From JBEKHI01 sp050012355 (GTDB lineage: Bacteria > Actinomycetota > Actinomycetes > Streptosporangiales > Streptosporangiaceae): a DNA stretch of 21,288 bases. The DNA lies in contig JBEKHI010000105.1 of NCBI GenBank assembly GCA_050012355.1, positions 1-21,288 on the forward strand, written 5' to 3'. Within the stretch, counting starts at the first letter, position 1; each line of letters begins with the position of its first letter. Below are positions 1-9,200 of the stretch, piece by piece. The notes under the pieces were generated by a model, which was not told where the DNA came from, searched no databases, and was given only the letters and a program-made list of their open reading frames with translations. Position numbers and translations under genes: made by a program.

Positions 1-1293
1 GGGTCCATCGGCGCTGCGTTCTCCGGTTCAGTCGCGCTGGTCATCACGTTCCGCGCCGTCATGGGCGCGGGCGCGGCCCTGACGATGCCATCAACGCTGT
101 CAATCATCAACGACACCTTCCGAACTCCCCGGGAACGGGCCCGGGCCATCAGCGCGTGGGCGGGTTCGAGCGGGCTGGGCATCGCTATCGGGCCGGTAGC
201 CGGCGGACTCCTGCTTTCCAGGTTCTGGTGGGGCTCGGTGTTCCTGGTCAACGTCCCGATCGTGATGGTCGCTGTGGGTGGTGCCCTGCTGTTGGTAAGG
301 GACTCAAAGAACACCGCCGCTGACCGGCCGGATCCGGGGGGCTCCGCGCTGTCGATAGCTGGCCTGGGGCTGCTGCTGTGGGCGATCATCGAGGCCCCGA
401 CCGAAGGCTGGGGCTCGCCGGTCGTGATCAGTGTCGGGCTCGCAAGCGTTGCGACCCTCGCTGCCTTCGTCTGGTGGGAGGCTCGCAGCGACCATCCGAT
501 GCTGAAGCTCGCGTTCTTCCGCGACCGCCGGTTCGCCATCGCGGCGGCGGCGGAGTGCCTCGGCTTGTTCGGCCTATTCGGCGGGTTGTTCGTGCAGACG
601 CAATTCCTGCAGTTCAAGCTCGGGTACTCGCCACTGAAGGCAGGGTTGTGCATTCTGCCAGTAGCCGCCGCCCTCGTGGTCAGCTCCCCGCTCGCCGTGA
701 TCGCGGTAAAGTTCGCCGGGGCCAAGGTCACTGCCGCCGTCGGCCTGGCGGCCATAGCAGGCGGCTTGTGGCAGGCTAGCGCGGCATCGACGGCCGCGGC
801 GACATACGGGGATGTGCTCCCCGGCATGCTGATCGTCGGCATCGGTGCTGGCCTGCTGCTGTCGACCGCTACGAACTCCCTGGTGGGGTCGGTGCCGCGG
901 GAGGAAGCAGGAGTGGGATCGGCCACCAACGGGGTCTCGATCCAGGTAGGCGGCGCGCTGGGCGTGGCCGTGATCGGCAGCGTGCTAGCGACCAGGTACC
1001 AAGACCGGATGGGCACTGTGCTGGCCACCCGGAATGTCCCGGCGGCCATCGGCCATCAGATCACCGGCTCCCTTGGTGGCGCTCTCAGCGTCGCCCAGAC
1101 AGTCGGCGGGGCTACCGGTGCCATGCTCGCGGACTTTGCCAAGGCCGCGTTTATGAGCGGCACGCAGACGTCACTGGCTGTCGGTGCTGGCACCGCTCTC
1201 GCGGGCGCGCTGCTCACGCTCTGGCTGCTGCCTTCCGGGACGGCGCGCCAGGAACCCGAGGCCGAAGCCGAGGGTCAAGACCAGCAGGAATGA
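1..1293 (+). CDS. MFS drug exporter, DHA2 (EmrB/QacA-type) family, 5'-truncated
   Basis: The reading frame is open from base 1, so the true start lies outside the window; 430 codons remain before TGA at 1291-1293. The protein is a run of hydrophobic segments typical of a 14-TM proton-driven exporter. Near the start it has the R-A-V-M-G-A-G-A-A-L-T-M-P-S motif of the TM4/TM5 region of DHA2 proteins, and later a VGIGAGLLLSTATNSLVGSV stretch followed by a VGGALGVAVIG stretch, typical of the C-terminal half. Roughly 100 N-terminal residues are missing. The C-terminus is a hydrophilic E/A/Q-rich tail. The gene converges on the PPTase gene and their 3' ends overlap by 80 bp. Its place at the end of the cluster suggests export of the product or self-resistance (inference). 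Family assignment is firm; substrate is unknown. Confidence 0.9.
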   Translation, partial: GSIGAAFSGSVALVITFRAVMGAGAALTMPSTLSIINDTFRTPRERARAISAWAGSSGLGIAIGPVAGGLLLSRFWWGSVFLVNVPIVMVAVGGALLLVRDSKNTAADRPDPGGSALSIAGLGLLLWAIIEAPTEGWGSPVVISVGLASVATLAAFVWWEARSDHPMLKLAFFRDRRFAIAAAAECLGLFGLFGGLFVQTQFLQFKLGYSPLKAGLCILPVAAALVVSSPLAVIAVKFAGAKVTAAVGLAAIAGGLWQASAASTAAATYGDVLPGMLIVGIGAGLLLSTATNSLVGSVPREEAGVGSATNGVSIQVGGALGVAVIGSVLATRYQDRMGTVLATRNVPAAIGHQITGSLGGALSVAQTVGGATGAMLADFAKAAFMSGTQTSLAVGAGTALAGALLTLWLLPSGTARQEPEAEAEGQDQQE

Positions 1294-1936
1294 AATCTAG
1301 ATGACGGATGGACACCGCGGGTGCGTTGACCGCGACGGCGGCGATGTGGTGCGGGCCGGCTTCGAAGGCGTGCAGCACCCAGCGCTGGTCCGTCGTACCG
1401 TCACGGGCGATGCGGGCGCTAGCATGGCCATCCCAGTGGACCTCCACGTTCCCGAGCGGCTCGGCTAGGCCGATGCCGAGGCCCTTGAGGTAGCTCTCCT
1501 TAGCGGTCCAGTACCGCAGGAAGGCCGTCGTCGTGTCGTTGCTAGCTGCGACGGCGGCCTGCTCCGCGGCGGTGAGGCAGCGCGAGATCAGGCCTTCCGC
1601 CAGCGGAGTCTGACGGGTCATCTCCACGTCGACGCCCACTTCGGCGGCGCTGACCGCTACGAGCGCCAGTCCCTCCGTGTGGGACAGGCTGAATTCAACA
1701 AGCCCGGCTGCCTTCGGCTTACCGTGTGCGCCGCGCTGGAACTCAAGCGCCGCCGGGTCCGTCGCGATATAACGGGCGAGGATCTCGCGGGTGGCGTAGT
1801 GGGAGAGCACGAAGTCGTGCCGCCAGACCGGCGGCCGTAGCTGATGCGCGCGTTCCCGCTCCGCGTCCGACAGGGCGGCCCAAGCGTCATCTGGCAACGG
1901 GCCGTCGAGCCGGACCCTCCAGATGTCGACGTTCAT
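1214..1936 (-). CDS. 4'-phosphopantetheinyl transferase, Sfp type
   Basis: This 240-residue protein transfers phosphopantetheine from CoA to the conserved Ser of carrier domains, converting apo- to holo-ACP/PCP in the cytoplasm. Visible motifs are RGAHGKP at 68-74, FSLSHTEG at 82-89, the Mg-binding GVDVE at 101-105 (D103, E105) and WTAKESYLKGLGIGL at 143-157 (E147). These are the Sfp-family signatures, and length is normal. The last 30 or so residues (R/P/A-rich) lie past the conserved fold and are encoded opposite the 3' end of the MFS gene. The ATG overlaps the TGA of the upstream thioesterase gene in an ATGA, so translation is probably coupled; no strong ribosome site is seen. Likely clients are the five carrier domains in the window: two in the PKS, one in the NRPS and two discrete ACPs. 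Confidence 0.95.
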   Translation of the reverse strand: MNVDIWRVRLDGPLPDDAWAALSDAERERAHQLRPPVWRHDFVLSHYATREILARYIATDPAALEFQRGAHGKPKAAGLVEFSLSHTEGLALVAVSAAEVGVDVEMTRQTPLAEGLISRCLTAAEQAAVAASNDTTTAFLRYWTAKESYLKGLGIGLAEPLGNVEVHWDGHASARIARDGTTDQRWVLHAFEAGPHHIAAVAVNAPAVSIRHLDFIPAGLDPRLRPRVPGAPSRKAAARA

Positions 1937-2712
1937 GTTCCGGCCGGGAGCAGCGTGCCCGCGATGAGGCTGAGCAGGGCGTTGCGGTGCTCGTGCTCAG
2001 TGAGGTAAAAGTGCCCGCCCCGGTAGGTCCGGAGCGCGAACGGCCCGCTGGTCTGGGTACGCCACGCGGCTAGTTCGCTCTCGTTCACCCGCGGATCCGT
2101 GGTGCCGCCAACCGCCGTGACCGCCGTGCCGAGTGCGGGCTCCGTGCGGAACGCATACCTCTCGTTGACGGTCAGGTCGGCCCGCAGCGCGGCCAGCACG
2201 TGACTGAGCCGGTGATCACCAAGGTCGATGCGACCCGGGATTCCGCCGAGCGCGGCCAGTTCCTCGGATAGGTCGCTTGCGGGCAGTGGATGCAGAATCC
2301 GCCGGTGCTCGGTGAGCTGAGGGGCAATCCGGCCGGAGACGAACAGGTGCACCGGACTGGCCAGGCGGGCGGCCCGCAATCGGCGGGCCAGTTCGAAAGC
2401 CACCAAGGCGCCGAGACTGTGCCCGAACAACGCGTAAGGCGCCCGCAGTTCAGGGGCCAGCGCGGTGGCGAGGTCTTCGACGTACGGCTCGATGCTGGTG
2501 TACGACGTCTCCCGCAGCCGTGTCTCCCGGCCCGGCGGGAGTACTGGCAGCACCTGGATGGCTGGCGGCAGCAGCCTGCCCCACTCCCGGTACGCGAAGC
2601 CACCGGCGCCCGCATGCGGGAGGCAGAACAACCGGATACCCGGCGTGTGTGGCGGGCGGACCGGCAGCCATGGCGTGCGGTAAGCCCCCGGCGCCTGCGT
2701 GATCCCGGCCAT
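1933..2712 (-). CDS. Type II thioesterase (alpha/beta hydrolase)
   Basis: This is a stand-alone editing thioesterase that removes stalled or wrong acyl groups from PKS/NRPS carrier domains. From the chosen ATG it is 259 residues. Family motifs are LFCLPHAGAGG near the N-terminus, the nucleophile motif GHSLGA, a downstream GGTTDPRV with the probable catalytic Asp, and YRGGHFYL with the catalytic His. The start at 2712 is preferred because GGAGGA sits 7 bases upstream. A longer frame begins at GTG 2730, overlapping the FkbH stop codon, but has no clear ribosome site. In methoxymalonyl-ACP cassettes the gene after FkbH is often an O-methyltransferase (FkbG/Asm17); here this thioesterase takes that place. 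Confidence 0.93.
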   Translation of the reverse strand: MAGITQAPGAYRTPWLPVRPPHTPGIRLFCLPHAGAGGFAYREWGRLLPPAIQVLPVLPPGRETRLRETSYTSIEPYVEDLATALAPELRAPYALFGHSLGALVAFELARRLRAARLASPVHLFVSGRIAPQLTEHRRILHPLPASDLSEELAALGGIPGRIDLGDHRLSHVLAALRADLTVNERYAFRTEPALGTAVTAVGGTTDPRVNESELAAWRTQTSGPFALRTYRGGHFYLTEHEHRNALLSLIAGTLLPAGT

Positions 2713-2726
2713 CGACGTCTCCTCCG

Positions 2727-3800
2727 TCACTGGAGCCGCAGGTACGAGGGCGGTCCAGGAACCTTCTCGTCCGGCCCGGCGAGGACGAGCACCCCAGCAT
2801 GCTCGGAGTGCTCGGTGAAACCCGCGAACCGGTAGGTGATATGCATGACCCGGTTGCGGTCGGTCGGCACGAACTCGGCGAGCAGACGAGCCCCGGCCGC
2901 CTGCGCCTGCCGCATGACGTGATGGAGGAGAACGGTACCGACACCTCGTGACATGACCCGGCAGGACATCAGCAGCAGCTTCAGTGTCCAGTAGGTGTCA
3001 GACGTCTCCACCAGGGCGAGCCCGATCTTCCCGTAGCTGCCGTAGCGGTCGTCTAGGCCGGCCACCAACAGCAGGTGGCGGGGCGAGCTCAGCATGGTCT
3101 CGAGTTCAGAGTACGAGTAGGTGACCCCGGTGGAGTTGAGCTGGTTGGTCCGGACCGTCAGCTCCTCGGCCCGCTGCAGGTCGCCAACCGTGGCCGGGGC
3201 AATGGTCATCACCATGCCCAGCGTGGCCAGGAATTCCTCGTTGGTTCCGGCGAAATCCTTCTCGGCGCGGTCGCGATCGAAGCCGCTGGCATACATCTGG
3301 CGCCGCGACGCCGATTCCCCGGTGACGAACTTCGGCGTGAACTCCGGCCGGTCAGCCAGGCTCGCGACGTCCGCCGCGTCGTAGCAGAGGACCTGCGGAT
3401 GACGGAAACGGACTTCGTCCCGCTCAAACTCCTGGTCATCAATGAACGCGATGGTGTCCGGCCCGATGTTCAGCGTGGATGCCACCGCGGCGACGCTGTC
3501 GGACTTCGGGTTCCAGCTGACCTGCGGGCACAGGAAGTAGTCGGCCAGCCCGGCCCGCTCGATCGCGGTCATGGCGGCTTCGTGGTCGTTACGGCTGGCC
3601 ACCGAGCTCAGGATGCCGCGCTGATCCAGGGTCCTGATGAGGCGTGCCGCCTCGGGCCGGACCCGGACGTCACCACCCTCCAGCAAGATTCCGTCCCAGA
3701 CGGTGTTGTCCAGGTCCCACACCACGCATTTGACCTGCCCCTTCTTGGGCCCAGGCGGCCGCGCTTGGCCGACGGCGACATTGGCAGTCTGCGTGCTCAT
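2727..3800 (-). CDS. fkbH: HAD-superfamily FkbH-like protein (glyceryl-ACP formation)
   Basis: FkbH-family enzymes take 1,3-bisphosphoglycerate, dephosphorylate it and place the glyceryl group on a discrete ACP, the first step to methoxymalonyl-, hydroxymalonyl- or glyceryl-derived units. The 357-residue protein has the HAD motif WDLDNTVWDG at about 28-37 (D29, D31, T33), a second-half segment with TNQLNSTG, and a GNAT-like C-terminal part (LLLMSCRVMSRGVGTVLL), which is the usual FkbH layout. The ATG at 3800 has GGGAGG about 7 bases upstream and follows the acyl-CoA dehydrogenase stop by one base. An in-frame extension to 3884 would overlap that gene by 83 bp and lacks homologous content. The neighbours FkbI, FkbJ and FkbK complete the extender cassette. 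Confidence 0.94.
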   Translation of the reverse strand: MSTQTANVAVGQARPPGPKKGQVKCVVWDLDNTVWDGILLEGGDVRVRPEAARLIRTLDQRGILSSVASRNDHEAAMTAIERAGLADYFLCPQVSWNPKSDSVAAVASTLNIGPDTIAFIDDQEFERDEVRFRHPQVLCYDAADVASLADRPEFTPKFVTGESASRRQMYASGFDRDRAEKDFAGTNEEFLATLGMVMTIAPATVGDLQRAEELTVRTNQLNSTGVTYSYSELETMLSSPRHLLLVAGLDDRYGSYGKIGLALVETSDTYWTLKLLLMSCRVMSRGVGTVLLHHVMRQAQAAGARLLAEFVPTDRNRVMHITYRFAGFTEHSEHAGVLVLAGPDEKVPGPPSYLRLQ

Positions 3801-3801
3801 A

Positions 3802-4989
3802 TCAATCCCTCCCGGTCGCCGCTTCTGGTCGCGGCCCGCGCTCGCCGAGCCGCTGGCAAGCGTCATTCGCGATGAGTAGCTCAAGAATCTGGGTGCTGCC
3901 CTCGATGATCTCCATCACCTTGGCGTCCCTGAAGTAGCGCGCCACATCGGCTCCCGGTGCGCACCCCATCGCGCCCTGTATCTGCACGGCGTCGGACGCG
4001 GCCCGCATGGCGGCGGTCGACGCGAAATACTTGGCGTGGCAGGTGACCGCGAGAGTTACCGGGTCACCGGCGTCCTTCAGGGACCCAGCATGCTCGCATA
4101 GCAGGCGCGCTGCCTGGGCGTCCACTGCCATCTTGGTGATCAGCTGCTGGATCAGCTGATGCTGACGCAGTTGTCCCCCGCCGCCTTGCGTGCGCCAGGC
4201 CGCATGCCGCACGGACGCCTCTAGGCAGGCCTGAATAATCCCCACGCTGCCACAAGCCACGCTGTACCGGCCGATGTCCAGCAGCCCGGCGGCCAGGCCA
4301 AGGCCCGCTCCTTCGACGCCGATCAGCGCGTCCGCGCCGACCAGGCAGCCGTCGAACCGGATGTGCGCGAGCATGCTCGCCCTGGTCCCTAGCATGCCTT
4401 CCACTGGCTGGCGGCTCACGCCGGGATCCGACCCGTCGACGAGGAAGACAGAGATGCCGCGCTCGGTCCTGGCGAACGTCAGCAGGACCCCGGCACGCTG
4501 CCCCCCGGTCGTCCACTGCTTCAGGCCGTCGATCTGGTACCCGGAGCCGCCGCGCTGCGCGGTCGTCTGCAGCGCGGCGATGTCGCTGCCCGCGTCCGGC
4601 TCTGTGAGGCAGAAGCCGCCGAGGACCTGCCCGCTGATCATCGGCTCAAGCCAGCGCTCCCGCAGCGACGGTGTGCCCCAGCGGTCCAGTGCGTGCAGCA
4701 CCATACTGTGCACGGTCAGCATGCTCCGCAGAGACGAACAGCCGCGCCCGACTTCCTCGTGGAGGATGCCGAAGTCGGCCATCCCAGTTCCGGTGCCACC
4801 CCGGGCCTCGGGCAGAACCGCGGCCCACAGCCCGGCTGCCGCAACGGCGTCGAGCACCTCAGGCGGTATCGTGCCGGACGCGTCGTAGGCGGCCGCGCAC
4901 GGCGTCACGAACTCGTCGACGAACGCACGGAACCGGGCTCGCGCCGGTGCCCGCACTGTGTCAGCCGGACGGGTCAGGAGCTCACTCAT
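3802..4989 (-). CDS. fkbI: Acyl-CoA dehydrogenase, FkbI-like (extender-unit oxidation)
   Basis: This 395-residue flavoprotein of the acyl-CoA dehydrogenase fold shows the FAD-contact motif CLTEPDAGSD at 127-136, KQWTTGG at 157-163, QIQGAMGC at 336-343 and the C-terminal IIEGSTQI around 361-368, with E363 as the probable catalytic base. In FkbI/Asm15/ZmaE-type pathways such a protein oxidises the ACP-bound 2-hydroxy-3-oxopropionyl intermediate to hydroxymalonyl-ACP. The start ATG overlaps the stop of the ACP gene (ATGA). The general fold is certain. The exact role rests on the surrounding FkbH, FkbJ and FkbK genes, since an ordinary fatty-acid role cannot be excluded by sequence alone. Confidence 0.92.
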   Translation of the reverse strand: MSELLTRPADTVRAPARARFRAFVDEFVTPCAAAYDASGTIPPEVLDAVAAAGLWAAVLPEARGGTGTGMADFGILHEEVGRGCSSLRSMLTVHSMVLHALDRWGTPSLRERWLEPMISGQVLGGFCLTEPDAGSDIAALQTTAQRGGSGYQIDGLKQWTTGGQRAGVLLTFARTERGISVFLVDGSDPGVSRQPVEGMLGTRASMLAHIRFDGCLVGADALIGVEGAGLGLAAGLLDIGRYSVACGSVGIIQACLEASVRHAAWRTQGGGGQLRQHQLIQQLITKMAVDAQAARLLCEHAGSLKDAGDPVTLAVTCHAKYFASTAAMRAASDAVQIQGAMGCAPGADVARYFRDAKVMEIIEGSTQILELLIANDACQRLGERGPRPEAATGRD

Positions 4990-5279
4990 CCAAGTTCCGC
5001 CGGTTGCCGTACGTCCGCCGCCGGCTGGTGTGAACCCGCCGCCGTCAGGCGGCCGGCGAGCGCTGTCATGGCGTCGATCGTGCGGAAGTTGTCCAGGGAC
5101 AGCTCCTCGCTGGGAACCTGCGCCTGGGTGAGCTGCTCGAGGAACAGCACGAGCTCCATCGAGAACAGGGAGTTCGCGAACCCGAGCGAGAAGATGTCCA
5201 GGTCATCCGTGAGCTCGATGCCAGGGAAGCGCCGTTCGACGAACTGGCGGAGCTCGGTACGGGTCGTATCGGTCATCAT
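4986..5279 (-). CDS. fkbJ: Discrete acyl carrier protein, FkbJ-like
   Basis: This small acidic carrier protein of about 97 residues carries the extender unit while FkbH, FkbK and FkbI act on it. The core reads DDLDIFSLGFANSLFSMELV; the Ser of the NSL motif (S37) is the phosphopantetheine site. This GF-x-NSLF form is typical of methoxymalonyl/hydroxymalonyl-cassette ACPs rather than the DSL form of fatty-acid ACPs. Three consecutive ATG codons (5282, 5279, 5276) follow an AGAAGG ribosome site; the middle one has the best spacing and is used here, but 5276 is also plausible. The longer open frame to 5456 runs into the dehydrogenase gene and is not supported. The stop overlaps the next gene in an ATGA. 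Confidence 0.9.
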   Translation of the reverse strand: MMTDTTRTELRQFVERRFPGIELTDDLDIFSLGFANSLFSMELVLFLEQLTQAQVPSEELSLDNFRTIDAMTALAGRLTAAGSHQPAADVRQPAELG

Positions 5280-5307
5280 CATGTCCCTTCTGAAGGTGGC
5301 CGGAATG

Positions 5308-6171
5308 TCAGCGGTAGGAATAGAAGCCCTGTCCCGACTTACGGCCGTATAGCCCCGCATCCACCATCTTCTTGAGCAGCGGGCACGGCCTGTACTTGCT
5401 GTCGGCGAAGCTTTCCTGCAGGACTTCGATGCTGTAGAGAATGGTGTCGAGGCCAATCAGGTCGGCCGTTTCAAGCGGCCCCATCTTGTGGCCGAAGCAG
5501 GAGCGGAAGACCTCGTCGACGTCGGCTGCGGTGGCGACGCCCTCATGGACGAGGTAAACGGCCTCGTTGACCGTCAGCATGAGGACCCGGTTGGATACGA
5601 AGCCCGGCGAGTCGGCGACCGTGATGCCCTTCTTCCCGAGCCCGGTCAGCAGCTGGTCCGCTCGCTTCAGCGTCTCGTCGCTGGTGTGCCAGCCGCGGAT
5701 GACCTCGACTGCTTTCTTCATCGGGACCGGGTTCATGAAGTGCATCCCGACGATCCTGTCCGGGCGGCTGGTGAGCGCGGCCAGCTTGGTGATCGGAATC
5801 GCCGATGTATTTGCCGCGAAGACGGTGTCCTCGGGGCACGCCTCGTCAATGACGGGATAGACCTCCTTCTTCAGCGCCCAGTCCTCGGTGATGTTCTCCA
5901 CCACGAAGTCAGCGGCGGCCACCGTGTTGAGGTCCGTTGAGTAAACGACGCGAGACAAGTTCGCGTCGTAGTCGCCGGTGTCTTGGCTAGCGCTGCCCTG
6001 CCCGCCGCCGAGCAGGCGGCTGAAGCGTCCGTAGCCTTCGATGTCACGCCGCGCGGAGGCCAGCGTTTCCGCAGAACGGTCAATGAGCACGACGCCGAAA
6101 CCGTGGGCGACCAGATCCTGGGTGAGGCCGGTCCCCATGACGCCGGCCCCGATGACTCCGACTTGCATCAT
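5308..6171 (-). CDS. fkbK: 3-hydroxyacyl-CoA dehydrogenase, FkbK-like
   Basis: This is an NAD-dependent dehydrogenase of 287 residues with the N-terminal Rossmann motif GAGVMGTG (glycines at 8, 10 and 13), ENITED at about 92-97, ANTSAIPI, the MHFMNPVP motif with probable catalytic H144, SPGFVSNRVL, and the C-terminal GRKSGQGFYSY signature. All are hallmarks of the 3-hydroxybutyryl-CoA dehydrogenase family. In Asm13/FkbK/ZmaG-type pathways it oxidises glyceryl-ACP to the 3-oxo (semialdehyde) intermediate. The start is one of two adjacent ATGs (6171 or 6168) with a GGAAGGA site upstream. It is the first cassette gene after the PKS, giving the order K-J-I-H that matches asm13-14-15-16. Confidence 0.93.
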   Translation of the reverse strand: MMQVGVIGAGVMGTGLTQDLVAHGFGVVLIDRSAETLASARRDIEGYGRFSRLLGGGQGSASQDTGDYDANLSRVVYSTDLNTVAAADFVVENITEDWALKKEVYPVIDEACPEDTVFAANTSAIPITKLAALTSRPDRIVGMHFMNPVPMKKAVEVIRGWHTSDETLKRADQLLTGLGKKGITVADSPGFVSNRVLMLTVNEAVYLVHEGVATAADVDEVFRSCFGHKMGPLETADLIGLDTILYSIEVLQESFADSKYRPCPLLKKMVDAGLYGRKSGQGFYSYR

Positions 6172-6216
6172 CTTGCTGAAGTTCCTTCCGGTGTGGGTTC
6201 CTGATGGCGGTTGTCG

Positions 6217-9200
6217 TCATCCGGCCGTGTGCGGGCCCGACGATGACAACTCCCTGGGCTCGGCGCTCGCCTCGTCCCCTTGTCGCAGGTACTGGGCCAT
6301 AGCGGCGACGGTCGGTGCCTCGAATAGCGTCACCACCGAGACGGCGACCCGGAATTCCTTTTGGATCGAGTTCATCAGCTGCAGCCCGATGAGCGAATTG
6401 CCGCCAAGCTCGAAGAAGTTGTCGTTCAGCCCGATGTCATCGGTGCCGAGTGCCTCACGCCACAGCGCCGCGAGCCTGCCCTCGTAGTCGGCGCGAGCAG
6501 GAGCCGGAGCGGAGGCGCTTTCTGCCAACGGATCGGCACCGGCCAGCGGGTCGCTGCCGGTCACCCACTTCGCACGGCGGGCGGCCAAGTCGGCGGTGGA
6601 GACGATGAGCATGCGCTGCTCGGTCCGGTACACCGCGCCGAGCGCCCGCAGCGCCTCGTCGTCTGTCATCGCATGCTCGGCGAGCGCCGAGCCGATCCCG
6701 CCGGAGATCTGCTCCAGCGTCGACTGCCAGGCGTCCCAGCACACGCTGCGCCAGACCGGGGCGCCAGCACCCCGCACGGCGTCGGGGAAGCTGGCAAGGA
6801 ACGCGTTCGCGGCTGCGTACGCGGTGAACCCGAGGCCGCCGAGCTCGGCCGACATGGAGGATTGCAGCAGGCAGAAGTCCAGCGGCTCGGCCGATAGCAC
6901 GTCGGAAAGGACGAGCGTCCCGTAGACCTTGGCCGCGAAGTGCTCGGCCACCGAGCTGTCGGTCAGGGCGCCGGCCATGGCGAAGCCGCTAGCCGAGGTT
7001 ACTCCGGCACCGTGCACCACGCCGTTCACCGGCCCCAACCGGTCGTGGATCTCCTCAACGAGGGCGCTCATAGCGATCGGGTCGGACACGTTGGCCGCAT
7101 GCGGAAAAACGGTTGCACCGAGCTGTTCGAGCTCGAGCACGGCTCGCACGCGGCCAGCCTCGGCGGCATCCTCGCCGTCCGCCAGCAGCGCCTGCCACTC
7201 ATCTCGAGGCGGAAGGCCGCCGCGGGAGAGCAAGATCAGCTGGGGCGCGGCGACCTGCCTGGCGATGTGCCTGGCGAACACTAGGCCTAGCTGGCCGAGC
7301 CCGCCGGTGATCAGGTATACGCCGCCATCCCGCAGTGGAAGGTCGCCATCGGCACGCCCCGGTGCTACCACGGCCGCGTGCCGCCGCACCAGGCGGCGCC
7401 CTGACCGGTAAGCGATCGTCACGTCACTGCCCGGCCAGGCGAGCTCCGTCATGAGGTGGCCGACCAGAGCGGCGCCGTCCGCATCGTTCGGCCTTGACGC
7501 CAGGGCAGGCAAGTCCACGGTGCGGCACGCCACGCCGGGGTACTCCTGCGGCAGCGTGAGGCAGGGGCCGACCAGCGTCGCCTTGCCGGGCGCGACCAGT
7601 TCCCCGGGTTCGACCCGATGGGCACGGTCCGTCGCGACGAGCACCCGCAGCCCTTCGGCTGACCGCCCGGCGAGCGCCACGGTCAGGCCGGTCAGGCTGG
7701 CGAATCCGAGCCGCTGACGAAGCCGTACGGTGTCCTGGCTGAGTTCATCGGGGCCGTCAGGCTGGTCGCCGGTCAGGCTCCACAGATGGACGACGGTCCG
7801 CGGCAGCTCACCGACGGCGAGCCGCTCGACCAGAGCCGCGTAGTCCTCCTGAGAATCCGGACGGACAGCGAAGCGGCCGCCACCGTTGTCCTCAAACGAG
7901 GCGCCCTCGGCCACGATGGTGCAGGGACCGAACTCCGCGAGTTGCCCGGCGAGACGTTCGGCGACGCCAAGCGAGTCGGCCAGCAGCAGGAATGGACCCA
8001 CGGGCATGCCATCCGCGGGCTCCTGCTCCTGCCACCGCACCGCGTTGAGCCAGGAGTCCTCGGCCAGCCGCCCGTCACCGCCGGTCGCGGATGACCGGGT
8101 CTCGATGGGCTGTGGCTGGCGCTGGGCCGGCAGAACCGTGTTTTCGGCGGACAGAGCCGGGGTCCCGATGGCCGGCCAGAATCGCTGGTGCTCGAACGGG
8201 TAGGTGGGCAGGCTGGTCACGTGACCGGGCCGGTCGCCGCGCATCGCCCGCCAGTCAAGCGATACACCGTAGGTCCACAGGCTGCCCGCGGCGCGCAGGA
8301 TGAAGCCCCGGTCGTCGGCAGGGTCGGCCGCGGTGCGCAGCGTCGCGACGACGACGGGCCGTTCTCCACGGTCGGCCAGGATCTGGGCCGCGAGGCTGCG
8401 CAGGTTCCCCGCGCCGGTCTCGAGCAGGATCCCGCCCTCCGACATCAGCGTTCCCACGTTGTCGGCGAACTTGACCGTGCTGCACATGTGGGTGGCCCAG
8501 TAGGCCGGGTCGCAGGCCTGCTCGGCTGTGATCCAGGTTCCGGTGAGATTCGACACGAACGGCATCCGCGGCACCTCGCGCGGCACCTCGCGGACCAGCG
8601 CGGCGGCCTTGTCGCGCAGTTCCTCCAGCATGGCCGAATGCATGGCGCGATCGGTACGCAGCCGCTGATGTGCTATCCCCTTGGCACCGAGCCCGCGTTC
8701 CAGCTCCGCCATCGACGTCACGGGGCCGGCGACCACGGTGGTCATCGGTCCGTTGAGCGCCGCTACCGACACATCGGCGGGCAGCAGCCGCGAGGTCTCG
8801 TCGGCGGGCAGGGCGACGGCGGTCATCGCCCCCTCCGGCGCCTGCATCACCAGCCGCGCGCGGCGGATCACCAGACCGATCGCGTCTTCAAGGGAGAAGA
8901 CCCCGGCCAGGCAGGCCGCGACGTATTCGCCCAGGCTGTAGCCGAGCAACGCCGACGGCTCGACACCCCAGTGCCGCCACAACCAGGCGCAGGCGTAGTC
9001 GGTCGCGAAGACCGCGGCGTGGGCCTCGTCCAGCCGACCGAGTGGATCGGCGGGTGCCGGCGAACTATCCGGCACGCCGAACATCTTCGCTAGGTTCACG
9101 CCGTGCGCGCTCGCCGCGGCGGCGCAGCGGTCCACTGCATCGCGGAACGCAGGTTCTGTGCGGTACAGGCCGCCCGCCATGCCCGGGTATTGCTCACCAG

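Noticed and set aside
3801..3884. N-terminal extension of the FkbH-like protein
   Set aside because: It would overlap the acyl-CoA dehydrogenase, has no family homology, and a good ribosome site precedes ATG 3800.
8188..9093. Long plus-strand frame (301 codons) opposite the PKS AT domain
   Set aside because: Composition is typical of an antisense shadow, and the AT on the other strand is intact.
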